A DNA stretch of 64,000 bases from Rhynchopus euleeides (lineage: Eukaryota > Euglenozoa > Diplonemea > Diplonemida > Diplonemidae), in assembly GCA_963210315.1 (NCBI GenBank), contig OY723280.1:310001-374000 (forward strand). Direction: 5' to 3'. The position numbers and the translations under genes were made by a program. The notes under the pieces are model-generated. The model saw only the letters and a list, made by a program, of their open reading frames with translations, did not search any database and had not been told where the DNA came from. Below, piece by piece: positions 51,301 to 60,515 of this stretch (the first letter of the stretch is position 1; each line of letters begins with the position of its first letter).

Positions 51301-52313
51301 GCCCGTTTCACCCGAGCGTTGAACCACCGTTTCCGATTTGGGCGGCGGCGCTGCTGGGGGATATGCTTTAGGGCGACGTTGTTTAGGAGGCCCTTGAAAC
51401 AGTGGTAGGCCTCGTAGGGGTTTTTCCATGCCTCCGCCCTACTCTCCATCTCTGCCGCATAGCCCTTCCAGTCAGCGCGTGACCAGCACCATCTTACTCG
51501 CACATGCTTCGTCGCCTCGGACATTTCCTTGGGGGCCCCACCGAAGGGGAGGCAGAGCTCTATCGGGAGATGGTCTGATCCCAGGCTGTCAAGCGTCTTC
51601 CAGGTGCACCCATCCCAGGAGCTATGGGATATCACGATGTCTGGTGAGGAGCGCGTGCCGTGTCCGATGCGTGTCGGCACCTCTGGGTCATTCCAGGCGA
51701 TCATACCGTTTAGGAGCATCCACCGGTGTAGGAGTACACCTTGCGGATCCTGTGTCGCTGCGGCATCCCAGGTGGCGTGGTGGACGTTGAAGTCCCCAGC
51801 GATGATGGTTTGGTCATCGGTGGGGAGGTCCTCCGGGTCGAAGTCGTCGGTGCGTTTATCGTCGGGGGACCCTCCGATACCACCCGGGCGGTACACATTC
51901 ACCATTGTGACCGCCCGCCCATCTTTCCCCGTCACCCTCACGTCGAGCCTCTCGGTGCAGGAGGAGTCGGGGGTGACGTAGACCGTCTCAGCGTGGAGGG
52001 AATTTCGTGTGAAGGTCGCAACTCCTCCTCCGCTCTCCAGATCACCCGTACTTCGCTTGCGAGTCCTTCGCCGCAGGTGCGTTGCGTAGCCCTCTATCTT
52101 GAGGGTGGCGGTCTGGGCCCTTTTTAGCTCTTGTATAAGGAGTACGTCGTAGTGATTTTTAGATACGTGGTGTTCGAACTCTGCCCTGCGCGCCCCCTCC
52201 AAGCCGTTGGCATTCCAGGAGAGGACACGCAGCGTGGTTGGGGGCCCGGGGTTTCGCTCCACATCTCCGGCACACAAAAGAAGGCGTTGTCGGGTGGATG
52301 TGTGGTGGAGCAA
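48303..52313 (-). CDS. LINE ORF2: 2A - APE endonuclease - RT - RNase H
   Basis: 1336 residues counted from a TTG at 52313; no ATG occurs before residue 136 (MVNVYRPGG). At residues 11-24 is LLLCAGDVERNPGP, a full 2A consensus (DxExNPGP). The APE endonuclease follows: LRVLSWNANG, LIQELK, IIAGDFNVHHATWD and LGSDHLPIEL. RT: YRPIALTSTSCKVLERMI, FVDMQQAFDRV, GVPQGTVLSPLLFNIVMDEM and IYADDIAIVV. RNase H: AYTDGCVSDGRGAGAVV, ITDSMSVLQAL and VPSHVGVAGNEAAD. The C-terminal motif is CTLCGQNSTVQHVFATCPH. The open frame extends upstream to 52607, overlapping the end of ORF1 by about 238 nt in the -1 frame. All catalytic residues are present (YADD, SDH, D-E-D-H type). Confidence 0.92.
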   Translation of the reverse strand: MLHHTSTRQRLLLCAGDVERNPGPPTTLRVLSWNANGLEGARRAEFEHHVSKNHYDVLLIQELKRAQTATLKIEGYATHLRRRTRKRSTGDLESGGGVATFTRNSLHAETVYVTPDSSCTERLDVRVTGKDGRAVTMVNVYRPGGIGGSPDDKRTDDFDPEDLPTDDQTIIAGDFNVHHATWDAAATQDPQGVLLHRWMLLNGMIAWNDPEVPTRIGHGTRSSPDIVISHSSWDGCTWKTLDSLGSDHLPIELCLPFGGAPKEMSEATKHVRVRWCWSRADWKGYAAEMESRAEAWKNPYEAYHCFKGLLNNVALKHIPQQRRRPNRKRWFNARVKRAIAARNEETRRQQAEPPTAKDAQKDALHLQRLRQEATVEVAAAKRVQWEKRCEAAGVNPSAAYTLIRELDGRSIKDANFPLVRDGKPVTAPMEKADMLAAHFAGVSGGGTKLDPNATQSLRTAPSASDNQAELHPSEQPFTMEELRVALAALGKRKAPGPDEIPNEFLLNLGPRARAAFLGILNLSWCTGVLPDAWTRATLVPIHKPKRPATKPESYRPIALTSTSCKVLERMIKARLVQLMEDDTLPCAQHHPVQAGFRKLRSTEDQLAHIVQLVQEPPDETEQTGPYSIRIIPKPQRKPRVSVVLFVDMQQAFDRVKRDIVLRRIEEMGFPRRYRTWLTAFLTNRRARVSVEGATSGLYEMKEGVPQGTVLSPLLFNIVMDEMAELLAGLGHDVRPAIYADDIAIVVSGSNIEQVAAKAQQALELLCAEGPTRGLEISREKTEHTVFGKRGALREVAEGPLLAYPDGTPVKRTTTPRYLGVTLDPTCSMQYHHERVIDKLLQRLNVVKMLAGSSWGCNAHTLRTAYLTYALPAVSYALGVYGPLLSNTMRAELERLHHQAARFITGCPTSTRTEDLLWEAHLDTFSAILDTAVATTYERFRRLDGTPGNAVTTLVGPKYSWLHQARCTSAECGLSGETMPKREAAPLHVATPTHPWEWNAIAEHIDIRTSLPGIIASRTKYSNDSLFISAQMMLRDLPDCAWHAYTDGCVSDGRGAGAVVIYRGDTPNAPHLESSHEAGRIASSFQAELLALVRAMEALTTLVSPGDHCAVITDSMSVLQALQTGPHRAREDLEHKLWQTIRELALQKDTTLHLRYVPSHVGVAGNEAADALTKEGLKQAPQTRIPFATAKAAAKRAIRGEMPPPRRDTLYYSGATDAPPRRPPLRVEGLTRLGDTEIRKLRTRRHRLVYDFDTSDGVPACTLCGQNSTVQHVFATCPHTTRLRSRLGVAGSPHNILLGQPGAALRYLVAAGLLPGKLEEYVRVTRGCRPAQTALHV
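52242..52283 (-). other. 2A ribosome-skipping peptide at ORF2 N-terminus
   Basis: LLLCAGDVERNPGP matches the 2A consensus D(V/I)ExNPG|P completely, including the hydrophobic run before the Gly. Known 2A sequences at the N-terminus of L1Tc and Ingi have the same arrangement. The skip would fall between Gly and Pro at about 52245, releasing APE-RT-RNase H from anything translated upstream. Confidence 0.88.
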
Positions 52314-52369
52314 GTGTTGGGGGTGGGGGGGTGTGTAAGTGGGGGTGGGGGTGCGGTGTCCCGTCCCCT

Positions 52370-53674
52370 TTATATCTCCACCCCTTTTGCCCGCGTTGCA
52401 TCCTTTCCCCTCCCTCGGCCCTTTGGGGACTTTCCACCGTAGGGGCTGGTCTGTGCGGATGTAGCGAGGGAATCCAGTTGGGTCCGTCGTCCCAAGGAGG
52501 CGATGTGTCTCGACGCCACGTCGACAGCTGGGGGCGGGGGGGGGTTCCCCACCCTTGGGGAGCCCGCGTAGACCCCTGCTTCGCGTGGCGACGGGGCGTC
52601 GTCGTCTTCATCGACAGCAGAGCAGGAGGAGGAGTCATCCTTTGCCGGGGCTCCCGAGGGCGGCGAGCCGCTCGTGAGCCGCTTGGCAGGCTTTCTCCTC
52701 CTCTTTCTCCGCTGCTCTGCGTCCTCCAGCCATTCCTCCACCTTTTTGCGCCAATCGTCCAGGTACTTCTGCTTGGCTGCCTCCTCCGCTTCACGGTGGA
52801 GTCCCCTGGCGATCTCTTGGGCCTGAGAGGCACGCACCTCGTCATCCCTCTTGTGCAGCTCTGCTACCTGCTTACGCAGCGCGGCAGCCTCGGCCTCTAG
52901 CTTGTGCTGCTTCGCGTCCTGCTGGGTTTGCCAGACCCGCACCTCCTCTCTCCACTCCCGCAGCGCTGCCACCTCCTCCCTGCTGGCTGTCAAAGCGCTG
53001 TGTAGTGCCGCGATATCCCCGCAGGTTTGCGGCTGTGGGTCGAGATCCATGGTGTTGGTGTTCGCGGGGGTGGGAGGTTGCAGCCGTGCGAGGTGGGTGG
53101 TCGCCTCTTTCAGCTGGCGTGTGCGGGACTTCTGCCACGCGAGCTTCGCCTGCTCCCACACCGCATCGCCCCTGCGCTTCCCCCCATGCCTCTGCACCAT
53201 CTCCGTTTTGGAGTATGTGGCGCGGGTGGTGGGCTGCTCGCGGGGGTCGCGGAGCTTCGGGGGGAGCTGCAGGGCGGTGAGGGTGGCGACCCGCTGCTTC
53301 GCTCTTTCCAATTCTTGCTTTTCACGTTCCTTCTCCCTTGCCGCCCGCTCCTCGGCGACCTGCCTCTCCTTCTCTGCCCTCTCCTCTGCCACATCGACGA
53401 TGGTGGCGGTGGCATCCCCTGCCCTGAGGAGGGTGTGGGGCGGCTTCCTCTCCGCAAGAATGCGGGCGGTTCCGCGGTCCACACTCGCAACCGTCGCCGT
53501 CTGCCACCCCAGCTGTTCGATGATGGTGGTGTAGGCCCTGGCGGTGCGCGCACCCTCAAGCCGGATGCGATACTCCCGGCATTCCGGGAGGTTTACCACA
53601 AACGGTGGTGGGCCGGCCGGTTGGCTGTCGGCAGAGCCGACACCCAGGGGAACCGCGGGGAGGTCGGCCGACAT
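52370..53674 (-). CDS. LINE ORF1: coiled-coil nucleic-acid-binding-type protein
   Basis: 434 residues with ATG at 53674 (MSADLPAVPLGVGSADSQP). An N-terminal globular part (EYRIRLEGARTARAYTTIIEQ) is followed by a Glu/Arg-rich coiled coil (ERAEKERQVAEERAAREKER), a second coiled coil (REEVAALREWREEV onwards) and a basic patch (EQRRKRRRKPAKR). The C-terminus is Ser/Pro-rich, ending GRGRGKDATRAKGVEI. No CCHC knuckle. It ends 57 nt before the TTG used above to number ORF2. ORF1 proteins of LINEs coat the RNA; that role is inferred from position. Confidence 0.8.
   Translation of the reverse strand: MSADLPAVPLGVGSADSQPAGPPPFVVNLPECREYRIRLEGARTARAYTTIIEQLGWQTATVASVDRGTARILAERKPPHTLLRAGDATATIVDVAEERAEKERQVAEERAAREKEREKQELERAKQRVATLTALQLPPKLRDPREQPTTRATYSKTEMVQRHGGKRRGDAVWEQAKLAWQKSRTRQLKEATTHLARLQPPTPANTNTMDLDPQPQTCGDIAALHSALTASREEVAALREWREEVRVWQTQQDAKQHKLEAEAAALRKQVAELHKRDDEVRASQAQEIARGLHREAEEAAKQKYLDDWRKKVEEWLEDAEQRRKRRRKPAKRLTSGSPPSGAPAKDDSSSCSAVDEDDDAPSPREAGVYAGSPRVGNPPPPPAVDVASRHIASLGRRTQLDSLATSAQTSPYGGKSPKGRGRGKDATRAKGVEI
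52421..52427 (-). promoter_or_regulatory. Candidate -1 frameshift heptamer CCCAAAG
   Basis: In the ORF1 frame the coding strand reads TCC CCA AAG GGC; C CCA AAG fits the X XXY YYZ slippery pattern with ORF1 codons CCA-AAG, and a -1 slip enters the ORF2 frame. It lies 49 nt before the ORF1 stop, within the 238-nt overlap. Z = G is not the best eukaryotic slippery codon, and no pseudoknot was worked out. Confidence 0.35.
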
Positions 53675-53700
53675 TGTGTGTGGTGTGTAAGTTTGTGTGT

Positions 53701-55981
53701 TTTGTTGTGTATCCCCGTGGTGTCACTCAAACCACCAATGAAGTACAGAAACTGTAGCTTAAGAAATCGTTGGTGAGAAATGGTTGGATTCGCTTGTAAG
53801 TAGGAAGGCTTCGCTGTATCGCAGCCCGGCCAGCAGGAGATCACTGGTCCTTGAGGGTTCAACCTTCAGGGTGGAGGAGGACGGGGGAGCGACCACTCGT
53901 GACAGGTGTGCGTTGTGGGTGGAGTGGGTGCACGACAGAATGGCCAAAGGGTCCACGAGATCTCTGCACACATTCCGTTATCGAAGAGATGGGCACCTAG
54001 CTGTGACGACAGGCAACAAACAAATCTCATCTGTTAGTTGCCCCCAATAGGCTTGGCGACCTTCAAGACTGCTTGAAAGTCATTTGAGTTCTCGTCTCAG
54101 CCCTCCAGACTGCAGTCTTAGACTCCCTCTTAGACATGGTGGCTGGAGTCCACCATGTGTGCACCTTCAAAACAGAAGAGACCTGCATGACGAGGGCATC
54201 ACCACCCACCGGGCCACCCGCTAGGTCCATTTTTCTTCTCCGCTTCTCTGCCTTCTTTGGACTATTGGAGCTCTGTGCGGATCACGATGGGGTCACTTTC
54301 TATTTTTTTATGGCGTTTTTTCTGACTGTTTTACTGTCCCAAAATCACAAAAAAAACCGCCAAAAATGAGACCGACCTTTTTTTTTTCCAGAAAACCGGG
54401 AACCGGGAAACCCTGGTTTTGAAAACCGGAAAACCAGACCTATCTTATCCCCTGGACAACCACGTGCCTGACGCGTGAGCCTGTCAGACTGCGGTGGTGT
54501 ACATAATGTCGCGCTGTACTCACGGTGAGTATACCTTTGTTTTGTCCATTTTTTTTTGCGATATACATCTGCATCGCAACGGCTTCGAGAGACGTGGCGT
54601 GAGAAACGGTGCCACTCGCCCCCCCTATTTTGTTTTGCCGCCCGGTTCATCTTCACTTCTTTCATCTGAGAGAACTGATCACCAATTTATTACTGCGGCT
54701 GTGGCCGTTCATTGCTACCTACCCCCCCCCTCCCCCCTCGAAAGAACAGCAGCTGGACCCAGCATCAACCTTCTGACCTTCTGACACCAGGGGAAAGGGT
54801 GGCTGTCCCTTCCCCAGCTGAACTCGGAATTCCAACATTGGCTGGGTATAACACTGTACGATAAAGACCTCATCTGATCACCGGGGTATTGAACTATCTT
54901 GAAAGAAGTATGTTTTTACGTCTTGAACGACACTCCCTCTATTGGGTATCTTTTTATTTTGTGGAATAAAACAGTTCGTAACAACGTGACAGAAAAACAC
55001 GATATGTGGAATGTACTTTGGTTTGGGTGTGGTGAAAGGGGGTGAAAGGGAGAGACGGCGGTGGAAGGGAGGGAGGGGGGGGAGAGGGGTCAGAATTTGA
55101 GGATTCATGCAGGAGGAGGGGGGGGGAGGAGGGGAGAGAGGTGTGCAGACCGCTTTCCCTTTGCCCCACTCCCCCTCCTCCCTGCTCTCCCTCAACTATC
55201 CCTGTATCCCACCCACCCCCCGTCCCCACCAAATGCAACGCCAAACAAAAATAACGGCAAAAAATTTAAAAACCAACAAACAACGCGAAAAGGGGTGTTG
55301 AAAAAAAACCGGGATATATTTTTTTTGTGAGAACAATAAATAAATCAACAAAACTCAAACAAAAAATGCAAAAAAAAGGGGGGGGAGACATGGGGCGTGG
55401 GTGTTGCAGGGGATGCAGGGGACGAGGGGAGTAGGGGTGGGGGAAGGGAATACTATAAGTGGTTGGTCATCATAATACGCAGCATTTGGGTGCTCAGGGC
55501 GTCTAATTGAGGCGACGGGTGTGAGGTGCACGGGGAGAGGGGGCCCGGTGCCTGCGCGCGTCCTGTCGTACTGTGGCTGCTTGGTGGGGCTAGCGCAGCA
55601 GGTTCTACTTTTGCTTCTACGGGCTCTTAGCACTGTAACATGAACTACACGAACAACAAAGCTCTAGGGCAAACAAACCGCGCACTGGCCGGGGTTGAGC
55701 TGCGTGGGGCTCCGTGCTGCGGCGGCATGAACAAGGGGCTGTAGGTAAGTCTACCATTCACAAGGGGCAGCCCGCTGGTGAGGGGAAAAGGGGGCGAGGT
55801 AAAGGGGGGGGGGGGCAGGGGGGGAGAGGCGAAAGCGACTGACAGCGAGGGCGTGGACCGACTCCGCTGGCGCATTCACCGGAAGAAAGGGGAAGGGGGC
55901 ACGGGGGTGGGGAACGGGAGGGGGGGGGGGGGAGGGGCGAAAGGAAAGAGGGGGGTAGGGGGGGGGGGAGCCGACCTACGG
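53701..55981. other. Spacer between the LINE and the OTU ORF
   Basis: No host gene recognised. It probably includes the 5' UTR of the LINE to an unknown point. There is a foldback AAACCGGGAA...GGTTTTGAAAACCGG stretch near 54390-54440 and G tracts around 55060-55130 and 55805-55970. Confidence 0.5.
55547..55612 (+). repeat. Short dispersed repeat, copy 2
   Basis: Matches 47718-47795 (GGCCCGGTGCCTGCGCGCGT and CTGCTTGGTGGGGC) with a few substitutions, then diverges at GCAGGTTCTAC. Confidence 0.65.
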
Positions 55982-58369
55982 CTATCTCGCTCCCCTGGCG
56001 GCCCTACTCCCCTGGCTCTGGGACCCCTGGGAACTCCGCTGCGAAGACCCCCGCGCCCCTGGCCGGCTCGCCCGCGCCCGCTTGCCTGCCCGCGCCCTCA
56101 GACGACAACAGACCACGTTGTACGCCTCCGCCTGTGAGGCCTTGTCATCCCCCAACTCGGCCCACCAAGCCTGAATGGCCCGGAGCGCCGCCTCCTGCTC
56201 CTCCTGCGGTCGGTGCACGTCGGGGCAGAACTGCTCCTCCCACTCCCCCACCGTCGTGGCCCCGTCGTCCTCATCCATCTCCTGACCACGCTGCGGCGAT
56301 GCCGACTCCCGCTTCCGCTTCGGCTGCGACGACATCGAGGTGGCTGGTGCTTGCGCAGGGTTGGAGCCTTCCTCGGTGGCGGTCGGGTCGGAGCGGCCGG
56401 TGGCCGGGGCGCCGGTGGGTGCAGGAGGGGGATCACCTTCTCGTCGAGGGGGATCACCCTGGTCCTGTGGCTGCGGGACCCTCGCAGGCGGCTCCTCCGC
56501 GTCCCGAGGCCCCAGATCCATACAGGTCTCCCCCTGCTCCACGCATTCCCCACACGCCCTGCAATCGCAACCGAAACAACGCCAGTGTTCGACTGCGGTA
56601 TCCACCGCCTCTGCACAGCGGGCACAGTAAAAACGGCGGCGCGACGGCTGGGACGGCACCTGGCACATGGGGAGGCCCTGCTCCCCCCCTGGACAGCCAG
56701 TCCGCCCCAACACCGGCGAGGGGGCGAGGGCAGACACTGCCTCCGCCAGAGGTGGGGGCACCAAAAGGGGGGTGTAGTGCTTTCCCTGATGCTTGACTCC
56801 AAGCACTCCGACGAAAGGCTTCACCCGGGGGCGGTGGACCGTGGGGGGCGCTTGATCAGATAGGACCACCACAGCCCACCCCGACCCCAGCGCAAGTCCA
56901 TGTACTGCTACCTGGTCCGCCCAAGAAGCCTCGTCCCGGCTACCCTCGACTCGCATGGCCGCAGCCCAGGACTCGCTGTTCGGCTCGGCCCGAGCACAAA
57001 GGCCTGGGTCACGTAGCACCGCCTGGACGGCTAGCCTCCGCATGCCCGCCGCCGAGCCTCCCATAATGAAAGCCGCCGCATCGAAGAAGCAGTCGCCTGG
57101 TGTGAAACGGAACCCCGTGCACTCCTGCATCCCCAAAGACCGTTGCAGCCTGGACAGACCGTCCCCTCCCCCTGGGGCCCGGCCCTCCAGCAAAGCCTTT
57201 GTCAGTGCGGTGCTCGCCGGCGGCGGAGGAGGGGGCTCCGCTTGCCCCGGCGGATGAGGGGCCACCCCTTGGTCCTCGCGTGGCAGAGGTAGTGGCGTGC
57301 AGACGCACCTGGTGTCGTCTTCGCCCAGCTCACAGCAGGTCGGGCACACCATCCTCGAGCAGTGACCACACTCCCCATGGCGCACGGCCGTGGTGAAGAG
57401 CGACGCACAGAACTGACAGCAACCCGGTGACCCCGACACATCCACGCGCCCCGGGATAACCGGGCCCTGCGGCACCTCGACCTCCACACACTTCGTGTAT
57501 GTGACCTGTTCCACCACCTGGTCCGGCACCGTGACCGGCTTGAACCCCCCGTCCACGCCGCCCACAAAAAGCGCTTGGCATGGTTCACCTGGGGCCACGA
57601 GAAGAGGGGGGAGGTTGTCTCTAAAAACCACAGCGTGGTCGTCGAGGGCCACCGCCACCCCACGGAGGGCCACCTGGTCCACGTCTTCGCCACCCCCGGA
57701 AGCCAGCATACGCCCCGCCCACTCGTCGGGGTCTGAGAGGAGCAGACGGAGTGTGGGCGCTCGACGGACGCACACCACCGCCAGGCGCAGAAGCTTGTCA
57801 GCGTCGATGTCAAACCCCAGGTCACACGCCGCGGCCGTCACCGCCACCACCCACGTTGCTGGGGCCCCCTCCGCCACTGACCCACCCAAGGCGGCGACCT
57901 GTTCTGGCATCGTAAGAGCATTACCAAGCCCCTCTGCCAGGTCCTCAATAGCCACTCGCGCCCCTCCTCGCTTGTCTCTCCACTTTTCGATGACGACAGA
58001 GGGGGACGGAGATGTCGGTGCTGCCTCTGCCCGAGGGACCGGGTCCGCCTGGGGCACAGGGCGCTCCTCATCAGGGTCAATGAACACCTCCCCCTCCCCA
58101 CGCGAGTCAACCGAGAACCGCATGAAGTGGTCCGGGTTCAGGGGGGCCGCGGCCTCTGTAGCCAACGCCGTCCGGCTCACTGCTGCTGGCGATATGGGGC
58201 CGCATTCAAGGAGTGTTCGACCCAGGATGTGGCTGTACGCGCTACTCACTCTGGTGGCGTGGCTCTGGGTGACCAGAACCCTGCTTCGCCCCGTCCGTTC
58301 CGCTGCTAGGCGGCCCAGCTTGCCGAAAACCTGGTGCGCCGACGGCCCCAGACCCCCGAAAGCCTCCAT
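55982..58369 (-). CDS. OTU-protease ORF with two Cys-rich motifs, probably retroelement-derived
   Basis: 795 residues from the first ATG at 58369; the frame is open a little further to a GTG at 58426. The first 60 residues (AMEAFGGLGPSAHQVFGKLG, RLAAERTG) resemble the tail that follows the RT in many LINE and DIRS-type polyproteins. In the middle is an OTU cysteine-protease core: FTPGDCFFDAAAFIMGG (Asp and catalytic Cys), ASWADQVAVHGLALGSGWAV and GKHYTPL (catalytic His). OTU enzymes cleave ubiquitin chains; retroelement OTU domains (Dualen/RandI type) are known. It is bracketed by Cys clusters, CCQFCASLFTTAVRHGECGH then CCELGEDDTRC, and FYCARC...WRCFGCDCRACGEC, both RING-like. The C-terminus is basic Arg/Ser/Gly. 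Host gene versus element fragment is undecided. Confidence 0.7.
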   Translation of the reverse strand: MEAFGGLGPSAHQVFGKLGRLAAERTGRSRVLVTQSHATRVSSAYSHILGRTLLECGPISPAAVSRTALATEAAAPLNPDHFMRFSVDSRGEGEVFIDPDEERPVPQADPVPRAEAAPTSPSPSVVIEKWRDKRGGARVAIEDLAEGLGNALTMPEQVAALGGSVAEGAPATWVVAVTAAACDLGFDIDADKLLRLAVVCVRRAPTLRLLLSDPDEWAGRMLASGGGEDVDQVALRGVAVALDDHAVVFRDNLPPLLVAPGEPCQALFVGGVDGGFKPVTVPDQVVEQVTYTKCVEVEVPQGPVIPGRVDVSGSPGCCQFCASLFTTAVRHGECGHCSRMVCPTCCELGEDDTRCVCTPLPLPREDQGVAPHPPGQAEPPPPPPASTALTKALLEGRAPGGGDGLSRLQRSLGMQECTGFRFTPGDCFFDAAAFIMGGSAAGMRRLAVQAVLRDPGLCARAEPNSESWAAAMRVEGSRDEASWADQVAVHGLALGSGWAVVVLSDQAPPTVHRPRVKPFVGVLGVKHQGKHYTPLLVPPPLAEAVSALAPSPVLGRTGCPGGEQGLPMCQVPSQPSRRRFYCARCAEAVDTAVEHWRCFGCDCRACGECVEQGETCMDLGPRDAEEPPARVPQPQDQGDPPRREGDPPPAPTGAPATGRSDPTATEEGSNPAQAPATSMSSQPKRKRESASPQRGQEMDEDDGATTVGEWEEQFCPDVHRPQEEQEAALRAIQAWWAELGDDKASQAEAYNVVCCRLRARAGKRARASRPGARGSSQRSSQGSQSQGSRAARGAR

Positions 58370-58430
58370 CGCAAAGGCCGCGAAAATCTGGCCAGATCTC
58401 CTGCAGGTGCACGACGCGGTCTCCACCTTT

Positions 58431-58535
58431 CCGGGTACCCGGGAGGTCCCGGTTACCCGGATCCGGGTACCCGGGGGGTACCCGGCGGATACCCGGGTAC
58501 CCGGGCCGGATACCCAGCCGGGTACCCGGGTAGCC
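58431..58535. repeat. CCGGGTACCCGG palindromic minisatellite 1
   Basis: About nine variants of a self-complementary unit of the form CCGGGTACCCGG or CCGGATACCCGGG in tandem. It immediately abuts the 5' side of the OTU ORF. A second locus is at 60343. Confidence 0.85.
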
Positions 58536-60342
58536 GCTCACCCACGACGGGAGGAAAAAAGAGTGAACGGGCAGCATGCCGTTCCTCTTTTTCCCCCCGT
58601 GAGGGTGGGCCCCCCCCTGCCAGGCAAGGTGAAAAAATGAAGAAACGGGCAGCATGCCGTTCTACATTTTTCCTTGCAAGGCAGGGAGGGCGCCCCCCAT
58701 GCCAGACAGCAGCCACCCCTGGAGGGGCAACAACTGACGGGCATGGGGGAACGAGGTGGGTCTGGACCCGACACCGCCACCACACGCGCAGTGCACCTTT
58801 CGGATACACTGTCGTGAGTGGGGTGTGGGCAGTTCCCCTATCCTGTGAGCTCCTTTCGGACGAAGAGGTGCAGCGGTTATCTGCAACCTTCGACCTGGAC
58901 TTGCCTCGGGGGGAACGCCACGGTTTACCGCGGGTCCCGACGAGGGCACTCAGGCAGGATCTTCACGCCACCCCGCACCGAGGTCCCTTCTCACGCGGCG
59001 TGTCTCCCAGGTTCATGGCGGCGTCATCAGGTCAGGCTTTGTAGTCTCTACACCATCAGTAGTAAGGGAAATCCTAAAACCATACATGAAATCCACCTTT
59101 TGGGCCGCTGGTGTACGAGGCTTGTTCCTCCAATTGAATCATGTTTGCTGTGTCAGGCAATATCAATACAGCCGCTGAAAGAAGTCGAGGTGTTGTGGAT
59201 CTGCTGCTCACAGGAAGGATTCAGGGTGGATCACAAGACTGACCACCCTCTTTCCTTTGTCAAGTACCCTGTAAAGCATCAGAACACCAAGTATCTTTCA
59301 ACACTACATGTTCAAAGAGAGGAATCAGTGGAATCGGAAGGGGTCACCTACCACACGGACACAGTTCCCGCGACTAATAAATGCCGAGAGTTCCGGTGTC
59401 CGACCACCTGGTATTACTTGGCTCCATCCACCCAGTCATTACGAGGGGGCGTCCCTTGAAGCCAGTTCCGCAGAACTCAGACCCCCTTAAAACCAATGTC
59501 CTGTGTAGACAACTACTTAGCCTGCCTGATGACGACACCAATTCGCTGGGAGAGACGCCGCGGTCCAGGACCCCAATGGGGATGACGTGGCATTGTTTGA
59601 CCGGATCGGTTGTGTAAGTGTGTAGTCCCCTCCGCCCTCTGTCCCTCCCCCCAGGGTGGTGTGTGGAGGCGAGAAGCGCAAACAGCAGCAATGCAGGCAT
59701 AGCAAAAAGTGGATCCCTGCAGGTAGACCCTCGGGGTACATCCCTATCATCGGGTCACCTGAAATTTCCCAATTTGAAAATCTGCAACAAGGCAACACGG
59801 GATGGGATGGGGCACATGACCTGCACAGGGGTGGGGGGCAGAGGGCAGGGGGTGGGGTTGTGGTTGGGGTCATGGCATTTGATTACTTGAGCTTTATTGC
59901 TCGAATTTCGCACAAGAAACCTCCTCACTTGGCCGATTCTCTCCCACAACAAGGTCCGGCTTCCACAACTCGGATTTGGAGTTTTGTAAGCCGGAGCAAA
60001 CCTCATTTGCTTGATTTTTGGGGTCACATGAGTGAGAATTCGGGGCGAAACGTCGCGATTTTCTCACGACTGCCTTCGAAAATGGACAGTTCCAGACCAC
60101 CAGGACCCGATTATGGGCCCAGACAAGTTTGGGTCAATAGTTTGGGCGAAATTTCGCCAAGGCCAAAAAACAGCCATTTTCCGGAAATTCCGGGACCCGT
60201 TTTAACGCGTTTTAGGGCCCAAAATAGGCTCAAAACTCAAAAATTCCTTCGAAATCGGGCTCAAACGTCCAAAACAGGACCCCCCCGAAAAAAAATTTGA
60301 AAAGGGTCCCCCTATACACTCTGGGTTATGGACAATAATTCA
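58536..60342. other. Spacer, no gene recognised
   Basis: It contains two copies of the near-palindrome AACGGGCAGCATGCCGTTC at 58566-58584 and 58644-58662, each next to a CCCCCC-rich run, suggesting a further short foldback repeat. The rest is unique sequence with no convincing frame. Confidence 0.5.
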
Positions 60343-60515
60343 CGGGTTCCCGGGCCGGGTACCCGGCCGGATACCGGGCCGGATACCGGGATCCGGGTAC
60401 CCGGATCCCGGTATCCGGTGGTATCCGGGGGGTACCCCCGGGTACCCGGCGGACCACCCGGCCGGGTACCCGGAGGCGGGAACCCGGGTACCCGGCCGGG
60501 TACCCGCCGGGAGGT
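60343..60515. repeat. CCGGGTACCCGG palindromic minisatellite 2
   Basis: About 170 bp of the same kind of unit as at 58431 (CCGGGTACCCGG, CCGGATACCGGG, GATCCGGGTACCCGGATC). Almost every unit is its own reverse complement, so each strand can fold into many alternative hairpins. Confidence 0.85.

Larger units (their letters stand above)
47909..53700 (-). mobile_element. Apparently intact Ingi/L1Tc-like LINE with 2A peptide
   Basis: It runs on the minus strand from somewhere upstream of ORF1 (53674; the exact 5' end is not found) to a 13-nt poly(A) at 47909-47921. It has ORF1 (52370-53674), ORF2 (48303 up to 52313 or beyond) and a 3' UTR of about 380 bp. Both ORFs are free of internal stops, so it may be autonomous. 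Domain set APE endonuclease, RT, RNase H and a C-terminal Cys/His motif places it in the I/Ingi group. Confidence 0.88.

Noticed and set aside
52159-52845. 228-codon frame overlapping both LINE ORFs
   Set aside because: It lies in the third frame, has no domain, and contains the reverse-reading shadow of ORF1/ORF2.
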